Shown here: positions 55,369 through 63,342 of the stretch, piece after piece | How the letters are laid out: each line of letters begins with the position of its first letter | Position numbering within the stretch: position 1 is the stretch's first letter | Assembly: GCF_016735515.1 (NCBI RefSeq) | Contig: NZ_JAERQZ010000001.1 | Span: 2,902,746 to 2,966,745 of the forward strand | DNA: 64,000 nucleotides | Direction of reading: 5' to 3' | Source: Piscinibacter sp. HJYY11 | Lineage (GTDB): Bacteria > Pseudomonadota > Gammaproteobacteria > Burkholderiales > Burkholderiaceae_C | Translations under genes and position numbers: made by a program | Notes under the pieces: model-generated | What the model was told of the DNA's origin: nothing | Seen by the model: the letters and a program-made list of their open reading frames with translations, nothing else | Databases searched by the model: none

Positions 55369-57474
55369 ATGAAGAAGCACTGGATCGCCATGTTCGCCAT
55401 GGTGCTGGGCGCGGGCGTGCCGCTCGCCGCGCACGCGCAGGCCAAGGGCTCGGAAGAGCACATCCGCGCCGTCACCTCGCGCATCGACGGCCGCGCCATC
55501 GCCCAGAACACCACCACCCGCGACTGGCCGAGCTACGGCCTCGACTACGCCGAGACACGCTTCTCCAGGCTCGAGCAGATCAACGAGAAGAACGTCAAGG
55601 AGCTCGGCCTCGTCTGGAGCTACAACCTCGAATCGACGCGCGGCGTGGAAGCGACGCCACTGGTGGTCGACGGCATCATGTACGTCACCGCCTCGTGGAG
55701 CGTGGTGCACGCCGTCGACGTGCGCACCGGCAAGCGCATCTGGACGTACGACCCGAAGGTGCCGCGCGACGTGGGCGTGAAGGGCTGCTGCGACGTGGTC
55801 AACCGCGGCGTGGCGCTCTACAAGGGCCGTGTCTACGTCGGCTCGTTCGACGCGCGACTGATCGCACTGGACGCCGCCACCGGCAAGGTCGTGTGGGAGA
55901 AAGACACCTCCATCGACCGCAAGCGCCCGTACACCATCACCGGCGCGCCACGCGTGTTCAAGGGCATGGTGATCATCGGCAACGGCGGCGCCGAGTACGG
56001 CGTGCGCGGCTACATCACCGCCTACGACGCCGAAACCGGCGCCGAGAAGTGGCGCTTCTTCACCGTGCCGGGCGACCCGGCCAAGCCGTACGAGAGCGAA
56101 GCGCTCGCGCGCGCCGCCAAGACCTGGGACCCGAGCAACAAGTACTGGGAAGCCGGCGGCGGCGGCACGGTGTGGGACAGCATCACCTTCGACCCGCAGC
56201 TCAACCTGCTCTACATCGGCACCGGCAACGGCTCGCCATGGTCGCGCGCCAAGCGCAGCCCGGGCGGCGGCGACAACCTCTTCCTCGCCTCCATCGTCGC
56301 GATCAACCCCGACACCGGCCAGTACGTCTGGCACTACCAGGAGACCCCGGGCGACAACTGGGACTACACCTCCACGCAGCCGATGATCCTGGCCGACATC
56401 AAGGTCGCCGGCAAGCCGCGCAAGGTGATCCTGCACGCACCGAAGAACGGCTTCTTCTTCGTCATCGACCGCACCAACGGCAAGTTCATCAGCGCGAAGA
56501 ACTTCGTCGACGTGAACTGGGCCACCGGCTACGACGACAAGGGCTTCCCCATCGAGACCGCGATCGCCCGCAGCCCCGACAAGGGCTACGACAGCATCCC
56601 CGGGCCGCTGGGCGCCCACAACTGGCACCCGATGTCGTACAGCCCGAAGACGGGCCTCGTCTACCTGCCGGCGCAGAACATCCCGCTGACGCTGATGGAC
56701 AACAAGAACTACAAGTTCAACGAGATGACGCTCGGCGTGCCCGGCTCCAACCAGGGCTGGAACACCGCGATGTTCATCGGCGCGGTGCCCGCCACCAGCA
56801 AGCCCTTCGGCCGCCTGCTCGCGTGGGACCCGGTCAAGCAGAAGGAAGCCTGGCGCCACGAGCATGTGTCGCCGTGGAACGGCGGCACGCTGGTGACCGC
56901 CGGCAACCTCGTCTTCCAGGGCACGGCCGAAGGCCGCTTCATCGCCTTCAACGCCAAGACCGGCGAGAAGCTGTGGGAAACGCCCACCGGCACCGGCGTG
57001 ATCGCCGCACCCAACACCTACATGGTCGACGGCAAGCAGTACGTGTCGATCGCGGTGGGCTGGGGCGGCTCGTACGGCCTCGCGCAACGCGCAAGCGACA
57101 AGATCGGCCCGGGCACCGTCTACACCTTCGCGGTGGGCGGCAAGGCGCCGCTGCCCGAAGTGGCGCAGGTCAAGCTCAACGCGCTGCTGCAGGGTGTGGC
57201 CTACGAGCCCAAGCACGTGCCCGAAGGCCAGGGCCTGTACGTCGCGAGCTGCGTGCTGTGCCACGGCGTGCCGGGGGTCGACCGCGGCGGCAACATCCCC
57301 AACCTCGGCTACTCGCACCCCGACGTGATCAACAACCTCGAGGCCTGGGTGTTCGGCGGCGCCGCCAAGGACAAGGGCATGCCCGACTTCACCGGCAAGC
57401 TGAAGCCGGAAGACATCCCCAAGCTGAAGGCCTTCATCCAGGGCGTGCCGGATTCGATCCGCCCCAAGAAGTAG
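55369..57474 (+). CDS. PQQ-dependent quinohaemoprotein alcohol dehydrogenase (type II, calcium form)
   Basis: A 701-residue periplasmic enzyme that oxidises alcohols, passing electrons from PQQ to its own haem c. A signal peptide (MKKHWIAMFAMVLGAGVPLAAHA) fixes the start; the frame is open 28 codons further. The propeller has the vicinal disulfide GCCD, the tryptophan-docking GGGGTVWDSI, and the active-site region GDNWDYTSTQP, where the second position after the catalytic Asp is Thr, not the Asp of lanthanide enzymes. A C-terminal cytochrome c carries CVLCH. It resembles remembered ADH IIB-type dehydrogenases. Confidence 0.94.
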   Translation: MKKHWIAMFAMVLGAGVPLAAHAQAKGSEEHIRAVTSRIDGRAIAQNTTTRDWPSYGLDYAETRFSRLEQINEKNVKELGLVWSYNLESTRGVEATPLVVDGIMYVTASWSVVHAVDVRTGKRIWTYDPKVPRDVGVKGCCDVVNRGVALYKGRVYVGSFDARLIALDAATGKVVWEKDTSIDRKRPYTITGAPRVFKGMVIIGNGGAEYGVRGYITAYDAETGAEKWRFFTVPGDPAKPYESEALARAAKTWDPSNKYWEAGGGGTVWDSITFDPQLNLLYIGTGNGSPWSRAKRSPGGGDNLFLASIVAINPDTGQYVWHYQETPGDNWDYTSTQPMILADIKVAGKPRKVILHAPKNGFFFVIDRTNGKFISAKNFVDVNWATGYDDKGFPIETAIARSPDKGYDSIPGPLGAHNWHPMSYSPKTGLVYLPAQNIPLTLMDNKNYKFNEMTLGVPGSNQGWNTAMFIGAVPATSKPFGRLLAWDPVKQKEAWRHEHVSPWNGGTLVTAGNLVFQGTAEGRFIAFNAKTGEKLWETPTGTGVIAAPNTYMVDGKQYVSIAVGWGGSYGLAQRASDKIGPGTVYTFAVGGKAPLPEVAQVKLNALLQGVAYEPKHVPEGQGLYVASCVLCHGVPGVDRGGNIPNLGYSHPDVINNLEAWVFGGAAKDKGMPDFTGKLKPEDIPKLKAFIQGVPDSIRPKK

Positions 57475-57494
57475 CCGCACCGCGCACACCTCAC

Positions 57495-57523
57495 ACGGCC
57501 GGCTCTGCCGGCCGTTTTCTTTT
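57495..57523 (+). terminator. Intrinsic terminator of the PQQ dehydrogenase gene
   Basis: A perfect 9-bp stem (57495-57503 with 57507-57515) around TCT, followed by a T-rich tail (TTTCTTTT), 20 bp after the stop codon. Confidence 0.9.
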
Positions 57524-57648
57524 GGCGCCCGCGCGGCGGCGCTAGCACAGCAGCCGCCCGCCGGCTTGTACGAAAAGGGGGCTCACAAGCACCAATCGCA
57601 CGAGCCAGGGGCTTGCACGAGCATCGCCTCCCCGCTGCGCCCGCCAGC

Positions 57649-58998
57649 ATGTCGAAGGAGCCCGCCGTGAGCACATCCCAGTTCTTCCCGGCCCTGAAGC
57701 GCGCCATCGCCTGCACCGGCGTCGCGCTGGGCCTGCTGTGCGCCGCCGGCAGTGCGCACGCGCAGCTCGCCACAGGCAAGCCCAAGTTCCTCGGCAACAT
57801 CATCGCGGGCAGCGTGCCGCAGAGCTTCAACACCTACTGGAACCAGGTCACGCCCGAGAACTCGGGCAAGTGGGGCTCGGTCGAGGCCCAGCGCAACCAG
57901 ATGAACTGGGGCCCGCTCGACACCGCCTACAACTACGCGCGCGCCAACGGCTTCCCGTTCAAGCAGCACACCTTCGTGTGGGGCGCGCAGGAGCCCGGCT
58001 GGATCGGCTCGCTCGGCGCCTCGCAGCAGGCCTACGAGGTCGAGGAGTTCATGCGCCTGTACTGCCAGCGCTACCCGCAGACGCAGTACATCGACGTGGT
58101 CAACGAGCCCATCAGCCAACCCGCGAGCTACCGCAACGCCCTGGGCGGCGCCGGTTCGACCGGATGGGACTGGATCGTCTGGTCGTTCCAGAAGGCGCGC
58201 CAGCACTGCCCCACCGCCAAGCTGCTGCTCAACGAATACGGGATCATCAACGACGCCACCAAGCTCAACCGCTACAAGGGCATCGTCAACATCCTGAAGG
58301 CGCGTGGGCTGATCGACGGCGTGGGCATCCAGGCGCACTACTTCAGCATGGACAACCTCAGCGCCGCCACGATGAAGGCCAACCTCGACTCGCTGGCGCA
58401 GGCGGGCGTGCCCATCTTCGTGTCGGAGCTCGACATGACCGGCGACGACTCGACGCAACTCGCGCGCTACCAGCGTCTCTTCCCCGGCCTGTGGACGCAC
58501 CCCGGCGTGGCGCACGTGACGCTGTGGGGCTACATCGAAGGCCAGACCTGGGTCGCCAACTCGCACCTCGTGCGCCGCGACGGCAGCGAGCGCCCTGCGA
58601 TGGCCTGGCTGAAGAACTACGTGCGCACCACGCAGATCGGCGGCGGTGGCGACGGCGGCACGAGCAAGGCCATCGTCGTGCGCGCCCGCGGCACGACCGG
58701 CCAGGAAAGCGTGACCCTGCGCATCGGCGGCACCGCGGTGCGCACCTGGACGCTGAGCACGACCATGACCAGCTACACCATCAACACCACGCTGTCGGGC
58801 GGCTCGACCCTCGAGTTCACCAACGACGCGACCGGCCGGGACGTGCAGGTCGACTACCTGAGCGTCAACGGCAGCGTGCGCCAGGCCGAGGCACAGACCT
58901 ACAACACCGGCGTCTACCAGAACGGCGCATGTGGCGGCGGCAGCGGGCGCAGCGAATGGCTGCACTGCAACGGCGCCATCGGCTTCGGCGCGCTGTGA
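57649..58998 (+). CDS. GH10 endo-1,4-beta-xylanase with C-terminal xylan-binding module
   Basis: A 449-residue secreted xylanase. A signal peptide (VALGLLCAAGSAHA) leads into the GH10 barrel: PENSGKWGSVE, the acid/base Glu in YIDVVNEP and the nucleophile Glu in IFVSELDMTGDD, both at family spacing. After a GGGGDGG linker comes a beta-sandwich module with VRARGTTGQESVTLRIGG and NDATGRDVQVDYLSVNG, like the calcium-dependent xylan-binding CBM36/60 group. It is followed 25 bp later by a GH62 gene, so xylan backbone cutting and side-chain removal are co-encoded. Confidence 0.94.
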   Translation: MSKEPAVSTSQFFPALKRAIACTGVALGLLCAAGSAHAQLATGKPKFLGNIIAGSVPQSFNTYWNQVTPENSGKWGSVEAQRNQMNWGPLDTAYNYARANGFPFKQHTFVWGAQEPGWIGSLGASQQAYEVEEFMRLYCQRYPQTQYIDVVNEPISQPASYRNALGGAGSTGWDWIVWSFQKARQHCPTAKLLLNEYGIINDATKLNRYKGIVNILKARGLIDGVGIQAHYFSMDNLSAATMKANLDSLAQAGVPIFVSELDMTGDDSTQLARYQRLFPGLWTHPGVAHVTLWGYIEGQTWVANSHLVRRDGSERPAMAWLKNYVRTTQIGGGGDGGTSKAIVVRARGTTGQESVTLRIGGTAVRTWTLSTTMTSYTINTTLSGGSTLEFTNDATGRDVQVDYLSVNGSVRQAEAQTYNTGVYQNGACGGGSGRSEWLHCNGAIGFGAL

Positions 58999-59023
58999 CC
59001 CCGCTCGCTGAGAAGGACGCCTC

Positions 59024-60553
59024 ATGAACAACACCCTCACCCTGCGCACGCGCCGCCTGATCTCGGCACTGGTCTTCGCTGCCGGCGCGGCGCTGCTGCT
59101 GGGCCCACGCACGGCCGATGCCGCCATCAGCATCGACACCAACGCGTGGTACGTGCTCGTCAACGCCAACAGCGGCAAGGCCCTCGACCTCTACAACTGG
59201 GTGACCGCCGACGGCGCCGAATTCCGCCAGTGGACGCGCGCCGATGGCAACAACCAGCAGTTCCAGTTCGTGAGTTCCGGCAACGGCTACTACCGGCTGC
59301 GCAACCGCCACTCCGGCAAGGTGGTCGGCGTGGCGAACGCGTCGACCGCCAACGGCGGCGCGATCAACCAGTACACCGACCAGAACGCCCCCAGCCAGCA
59401 GTTCCGCCTGGCCGGCAGCGACAACGGCGCGGTGCGCTTCATCAACGCCAACTCGGGCAAGGCGCTCGATGTCGTCGGAGGTTCCACGGCCGATGGGGGC
59501 GACATCCAGCAATACACCGACTGGGCCGGCAGCAACCAGACCTGGGCGCTCGTGCCCGTGACCACCACCACGCCGCCGCCCGGTGGCACGGTGCGGCTGC
59601 CCACCAGCTTCCGCTGGACCTCGAGCGCGCCGCTGATGGTGGCCAAGCCGTCGGCGCAGTTTCCCGAGGTGGCCATCAAGGACCCGACCGTCGTCTACCA
59701 CGGTGGCCGCTGGCATGTGTTCTCGACGCAGGCCAAGGGCAACGGCTGGGGGCTCGAATACCGCTCGTTCACCGACTGGGCCAACGCCGGCTCGGCCAAC
59801 CCCTACTTCCTGGACTCGACCCGCATCGGCGCGGGCTACCGCGCGGCGCCGTTCATCTTCTTCCACACGCCGTCGCAGCTCTGGTACCTGGTGTTCCAGA
59901 ACGGCAATGCCGCCTACTCCACCAACCCTGACATCAACAACCCGGGCGGCTGGAGCGCGGTGCGCACCTTCTACAGCAGCGTGCCGAGCAACATCCAGGC
60001 GGACATCCGCGCCGGCGCCAACTGGCTCGACTTCGCGGTGGCCTGCGACACGGTCAACTGCCACCTCTTCTCGGCCGGCGACAACGGCAAGATTTACCGA
60101 TCGCAGACCACGCTTGCCAACTTCCCCAACGGCTTCGGTGCCACCGTGGTCACGCTGCAGGACGCCAACCGCAACAACCTCTTCGAGGCCCCGCAGGTCT
60201 ACAAGGTGCGCGAGACGGGGCAGTACCTGATGATCGTCGAGGCCATCGGCAGCAGCGGGCGCTATTTCCGCTCGTTCACCTCCAGCAGCCTGAGCGGCCC
60301 GTGGACGGCGATGGCCACCGCCACCGAGAGCAACCCCTTCGCCGGCGATGCCAATGTCAGCTTCCCCACCGGCAAGTGGAGCCAGGGCATCAGCCACGGC
60401 GAGATCCTGCGCACCGGCTTCGACCAGAACCTGGAGATCAGCGCCTGCAACATGCGCTTCCTCTACCAGGGCCTCACGCCGGGCGCGAGCGGCAGCTACG
60501 ACCGGCTGCCCTACCGGCTGGGCCTGCTGACGCAGACCAACTCGCCCTGCTGA
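59024..60553 (+). CDS. GH62 alpha-L-arabinofuranosidase with N-terminal ricin-type lectin domain
   Basis: A 509-residue secreted enzyme. A signal peptide (ALVFAAGAALLLGPRTADA) is followed by a ricin-like beta-trefoil (CBM13; three repeats around YVLVNANSGKALDL, HSGKVVGVANAS and NSGKALDVVGGS) and a TTTTPPPGG linker. The GH62 propeller begins at LPTSFRWTSSAPL and has the catalytic-base region VAIKDPTVVYHGGRWHVF. GH62 removes arabinose from arabinoxylan, complementing the xylanase just upstream. GH62 is mainly known from fungi and actinobacteria, so horizontal acquisition is likely. Confidence 0.93.
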   Translation: MNNTLTLRTRRLISALVFAAGAALLLGPRTADAAISIDTNAWYVLVNANSGKALDLYNWVTADGAEFRQWTRADGNNQQFQFVSSGNGYYRLRNRHSGKVVGVANASTANGGAINQYTDQNAPSQQFRLAGSDNGAVRFINANSGKALDVVGGSTADGGDIQQYTDWAGSNQTWALVPVTTTTPPPGGTVRLPTSFRWTSSAPLMVAKPSAQFPEVAIKDPTVVYHGGRWHVFSTQAKGNGWGLEYRSFTDWANAGSANPYFLDSTRIGAGYRAAPFIFFHTPSQLWYLVFQNGNAAYSTNPDINNPGGWSAVRTFYSSVPSNIQADIRAGANWLDFAVACDTVNCHLFSAGDNGKIYRSQTTLANFPNGFGATVVTLQDANRNNLFEAPQVYKVRETGQYLMIVEAIGSSGRYFRSFTSSSLSGPWTAMATATESNPFAGDANVSFPTGKWSQGISHGEILRTGFDQNLEISACNMRFLYQGLTPGASGSYDRLPYRLGLLTQTNSPC

Positions 60554-60577
60554 GCCACCACCGACCCCGGAAATGAC

Positions 60578-60601
60578 GCAGGCGCTCCAAGGAGCGCCTG
60601 C
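60578..60601. repeat. Perfect 11-bp inverted repeat downstream of the GH62 gene
   Basis: GCAGGCGCTCC and its exact complement flank AA. No T-run follows, so it is a message-end hairpin or a repeat element rather than a typical terminator. Confidence 0.7.
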
Positions 60602-60624
60602 GGGTCCGGCTGCGAAGCCGAAGA

Positions 60625-60666
60625 CTATGTTCGGGGAGACGCCCCGGACCAAGAGGATGTAGACAC
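60625..60666 (-). other. Possible 13-codon leader-like ORF behind a perfect Shine-Dalgarno site
   Basis: On the minus strand AAAGGAGGTGATC precedes GTG at 60666, and 13 sense codons (VSTSSWSGASPRT) end at TAG. The spacing is ideal for initiation. The only gene downstream on that strand is the antisense of GH62, so a leader role has no target. Upstream is the small gene at 60757-60981. Confidence 0.2.
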
Positions 60667-60691
60667 GATCACCTCCTTTCGCAGTTGATGG

Positions 60692-60736
60692 AAGCCCAAG
60701 GGTAAGCGCTGCGCAGCGCTTGTGGGCTTTTTCTTT
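60692..60736 (+). terminator. Intrinsic terminator of the candidate sRNA/GH62 transcript
   Basis: Outer stem AAGCCCA (60692-60698) with TGGGCTT (60723-60729) and inner stem AAGCGCT (60704-60710) with AGCGCTT (60715-60721), followed by a T-rich tail (TTTTTCTTT). The T-run is on the plus strand only. Confidence 0.85.
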
Positions 60737-60756
60737 GTGACGGAGTTTCGAAGGCG

Positions 60757-60981
60757 CTACGGCGTTTCGATGGCCAGCCGGGTCTGGCGGCAGACGTTCT
60801 CTCCGGTGATCGTGAGCCTCAACGCACCTCCCCACCATTCGAGCCAGTTCAAGGCGACGTAGTCGTCGATGGCGTCGAGAGCAATGTCGCTCGCCCGGCG
60901 ACGATGGAGCGCATCGGCTGTCGATTGCAGGCCCTCGCGCAGGGTGGCGCGTCGCTCGGTGGTGATGCTGTTCTTCGGCAT
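60757..60981 (-). CDS. Small hypothetical protein
   Basis: A 74-residue soluble protein with a basic helical N-terminus (TERRATLREGLQSTADALHRRR) and a Trp-rich middle (DYVALNWLEWWGGALRLTITG). A regular start (ATG) and the amino-acid pattern suggest a real gene; no family is recognised. It is convergent with the candidate sRNA and divergent from the metallopeptidase gene by 180 bp that contains no recognised site. Confidence 0.6.
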   Translation of the reverse strand: MPKNSITTERRATLREGLQSTADALHRRRASDIALDAIDDYVALNWLEWWGGALRLTITGENVCRQTRLAIETP

Positions 60982-61161
60982 GGTGGCTTTCGAAGTGGGC
61001 GGGTGCGCTTGATAGTAGTCGCGAAGCTGCGCACTGCACGTGACATGTTGGAAGGAGGGTGATGCCCCGGGCGTCGTCGTCGTGCTGGCGGATGCGCCTT
61101 ACATTCGATCCGATCTGTACTTGAATCGCGGTGCCCCAATTGCCGTGTCTGCACACGCGCA

Positions 61162-62319
61162 ATGGAAGCCTCACGCATCACCACCCCTTTGTCATCTCCC
61201 GTGCCCGGGGCGGTGACGCCTCGCGCGTACCGTTGCAATTGCGGCCGCCAACTGTTCTTTCGGAACAGCCGCTGCCTGGGCTGCGAGGCGGCGCTGGGCT
61301 ATGTACCGTCCAGGCATCGCGTCTATTGCATCTCGCCGGGTGATGCACCTTCTACATGGCGGCTGCTCGACGATGGCTCGACGGCCGACGCACCGTACCG
61401 GCGATGCGCCAACTTCGCGACGCCCGCTGCCTGCAACTGGTTGATCGAGCCGGACGAACCGGGAGCGTCTGGCTTCTGCAAGGCCTGTCGGCTGAACCGC
61501 ACCATCCCGAACCTCTCGGTCGTTCGCAATCGCCCGCTGTGGCTGAGCATGGAACGGGCGAAGCGCAGACTGGTTTCGCAATTAATCGGGTTGAGGCTGC
61601 CCGTGGCGTCCAAAGTGTCCGAGGACCCCCAGCACGGGCTCGCCTACGACTTCCTCAGCAGCGCGCCCGGCCAGCCGCGGGTGTTGACCGGCTACGCGCG
61701 CGGTGTGATCACCATCAACCTCGAAGAGGCCGACGACGCGGTGCGTGAACGAACGCGGGTCGACATGGGCGAGCCCTACCGCACCCTGCTCGGGCACTTT
61801 CGCCACGAAGTCGGGCACTACTACTGGGCTCGGCTCGTTGCGGGCAGCCGATGGCTCCCCGCGTGCCGGCAACTGTTCGGCGATGAGCGGCGCAACTATG
61901 AGGCGGCGCTGAAGGACAACTATGCGCACGGCGCCCCGGCCTACTGGCAGCAGCGGTACATCAGTGCGTATGCGAGCATCCATCCGTCGGAGGACTGGGC
62001 CGAGAGCTGGGCCCACTACCTGCACCTGCGGGACACGCTCGACACCGCGGCAAGCTTCGGCATCGACGTCGAGCATGCGGACGTGCTGGCCGCGCCCTTC
62101 GGTCCGCAAGACCTGTGGGAACCGGCCGCTTCCCATGCGCCCGAGTTTCTCGACATGCTGCATCGGTGGATCGTGATCACCGGCGTGATGAACGAGATGT
62201 CACGCGCCATGGGCCAGCAGGACTTCTACCCGTTTGTCCTGCCCAGGTCGGCCGTGGCGAAGCTGCACTTCATCCACTGCGTCATCTCCGAGACGCGCCT
62301 CGAGCAGGGGACGGTGTGA
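61162..62319 (+). CDS. Putative zinc-binding metallopeptidase (Peptidase_Mx family)
   Basis: A 385-residue protein. The N-terminus has zinc-ribbon cysteines (YRCNCGRQLFFRNSRCLGC, then a second set with RRCANF, AACNWL and FCKACR). The peptidase motif is HFRHEVGHYYW (HExxH type), and a third ligand is likely in SEDWAESWAHYLHLRDT. The gene overlaps the transglutaminase gene by GTGA. This pair is known as a conserved, poorly characterised unit often found with ATP-grasp and alpha-E genes, none of which are here. Base composition is a little lower in GC than the neighbours. Confidence 0.9.
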   Translation: MEASRITTPLSSPVPGAVTPRAYRCNCGRQLFFRNSRCLGCEAALGYVPSRHRVYCISPGDAPSTWRLLDDGSTADAPYRRCANFATPAACNWLIEPDEPGASGFCKACRLNRTIPNLSVVRNRPLWLSMERAKRRLVSQLIGLRLPVASKVSEDPQHGLAYDFLSSAPGQPRVLTGYARGVITINLEEADDAVRERTRVDMGEPYRTLLGHFRHEVGHYYWARLVAGSRWLPACRQLFGDERRNYEAALKDNYAHGAPAYWQQRYISAYASIHPSEDWAESWAHYLHLRDTLDTAASFGIDVEHADVLAAPFGPQDLWEPAASHAPEFLDMLHRWIVITGVMNEMSRAMGQQDFYPFVLPRSAVAKLHFIHCVISETRLEQGTV

Positions 62320-63200
62320 CGGGCGCCGCCAAGGTGCAGATCGAGCTCGAGATCGACCTGAGCTACGAGGTCGAAGCACCCGGCGCTGATTTCATCTTCA
62401 ACATCCACCCGGCCAACACCCCGTGCCAGACCGTGTCTGCCGAGCGCTTGATCACCAACCAGGCGGTCTCGTCGAAGGTCGAGGTCGATGCGCTGACGGG
62501 CAATCGTTACCTGCGACTGCGGGCACTGCCGGGCGAGCTGAAGGTGTCGTACCGCGGCACCATCGATCTGCAACACCATCGGGCAGACCCTGCACGGATC
62601 CAGGAAGTCCCGGTTCATCAGCTGCCGCTTGACGTGCTGGGCTACATCTACCCGAGCCGCTACTGCGAATCGGACAAGCTGATGCGCATTGCGATGAAGC
62701 AGTTCGCGGCCGTCGCGCCGGGCTACCGGCGGGTCGAGTCCATCATGGACTGGGTTCGCAGCCAGGTGAGCTATGTGTCGAACACGTCGAGTTCCAGTAC
62801 CTCGGCCGTCGAGACGATCGTCGAGCAGGTGGGTGTGTGCCGTGACTTTGCCCACCTCATGATTGCGCTGTGCCGGGCGGTGAACATCCCCGCCCGCTTC
62901 ACAACCGGCACGGACTACGGCGCTGATCCGGCGTCAGGGCCCCCTGACTTCCATGCCTACGTCGAGGCCTTCATCGGCGACCGTTGGTACATCTTCGACC
63001 CGTCGAACACCGGCATCCCGATGGGGTTCGTGCGCATCGGCACCGGGCGCGACGCGGCCGATGTCGCGTTCGCAACCATCTTCGGCAGCGTCGAACCGCT
63101 GACGCGGCCGGCCGTGCGTGCCGTCGCTACCTCGACGCCCGGCTTCACCCAGCCACTGCACACCAGCGTCGCGCTTTCAACGGCGGGTCGCGGCGAATAG
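62316..63200 (+). CDS. Transglutaminase-like protein
   Basis: A 294-residue protein of the bacterial transglutaminase-like family. An N-terminal beta domain (about 1-100) precedes the papain-like core with catalytic Cys in GVCRDFAHLMIALCR, His in DFHAYVEAF and Asp in YIFDPSN. There is no signal peptide. The start is a GTG that shares GTGA with the metallopeptidase stop; the longer frame is only overlap with that gene. The two probably act together on a protein or peptide amide bond; the target is unknown. Confidence 0.92.
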   Translation: MTGAAKVQIELEIDLSYEVEAPGADFIFNIHPANTPCQTVSAERLITNQAVSSKVEVDALTGNRYLRLRALPGELKVSYRGTIDLQHHRADPARIQEVPVHQLPLDVLGYIYPSRYCESDKLMRIAMKQFAAVAPGYRRVESIMDWVRSQVSYVSNTSSSSTSAVETIVEQVGVCRDFAHLMIALCRAVNIPARFTTGTDYGADPASGPPDFHAYVEAFIGDRWYIFDPSNTGIPMGFVRIGTGRDAADVAFATIFGSVEPLTRPAVRAVATSTPGFTQPLHTSVALSTAGRGE

Positions 63201-63279
63201 GACGCTGGCGCCTCGCGGGCCGATGCGCCGCGGCCCAAGCTTGTGACCCCTCGGGTCGACACAACGAGATGGCCATCGC

Positions 63280-63305
63280 AAAAAAGGCCACCCGAAGGTG
63301 GCCTT
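63280..63305 (-). terminator. Intrinsic terminator of the leftward molybdoenzyme gene
   Basis: A 9-bp stem (63284-63292 with 63297-63305) around CGAA. On the minus strand it is followed by six T residues (plus-strand A 63280-63285), 38 bp after the stop codon of the gene at 63343. Confidence 0.88.
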
Positions 63306-63342
63306 GGATCCCGCCATCAACAACCCTGTCTGTTCGTTTCAC

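Larger units (their letters stand above)
60602..60736 (+). ncRNA. Candidate small RNA with an exposed anti-Shine-Dalgarno motif
   Basis: The segment can fold as a structured domain (GGTCCGG 60603-60609 with CCGGACC 60644-60650, competing with smaller hairpins), a likely single-stranded stretch (about 60651-60691) and an intrinsic terminator. The open stretch contains GATCACCTCCTTTC (60667-60680), the same 14 bases as the 3' tail of 16S rRNA, so the RNA could pair with ribosome-binding sites. Six GGA trinucleotides lie between 60560 and 60735. No promoter is clear. On the other strand the same bases give a perfect ribosome-binding site and a 13-codon frame, which is the alternative reading. 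Confidence 0.4.

Noticed and set aside
55369..57474. Lanthanide-dependent (XoxF/PedH-type) dehydrogenase
   Set aside because: The catalytic Asp is followed two residues later by Thr (WDYTS), not Asp, and the C-terminal haem domain marks it as a quinohaemoprotein of the calcium type.
55141..57489. Long frame antisense to the PQQ dehydrogenase
   Set aside because: Repetitive Ala/Val/His-rich composition without motifs; the plus strand is unambiguous.
60667..60680. A 16S rRNA gene fragment
   Set aside because: Only 14 bases match the rRNA tail, and the surrounding sequence bears no resemblance to rRNA.
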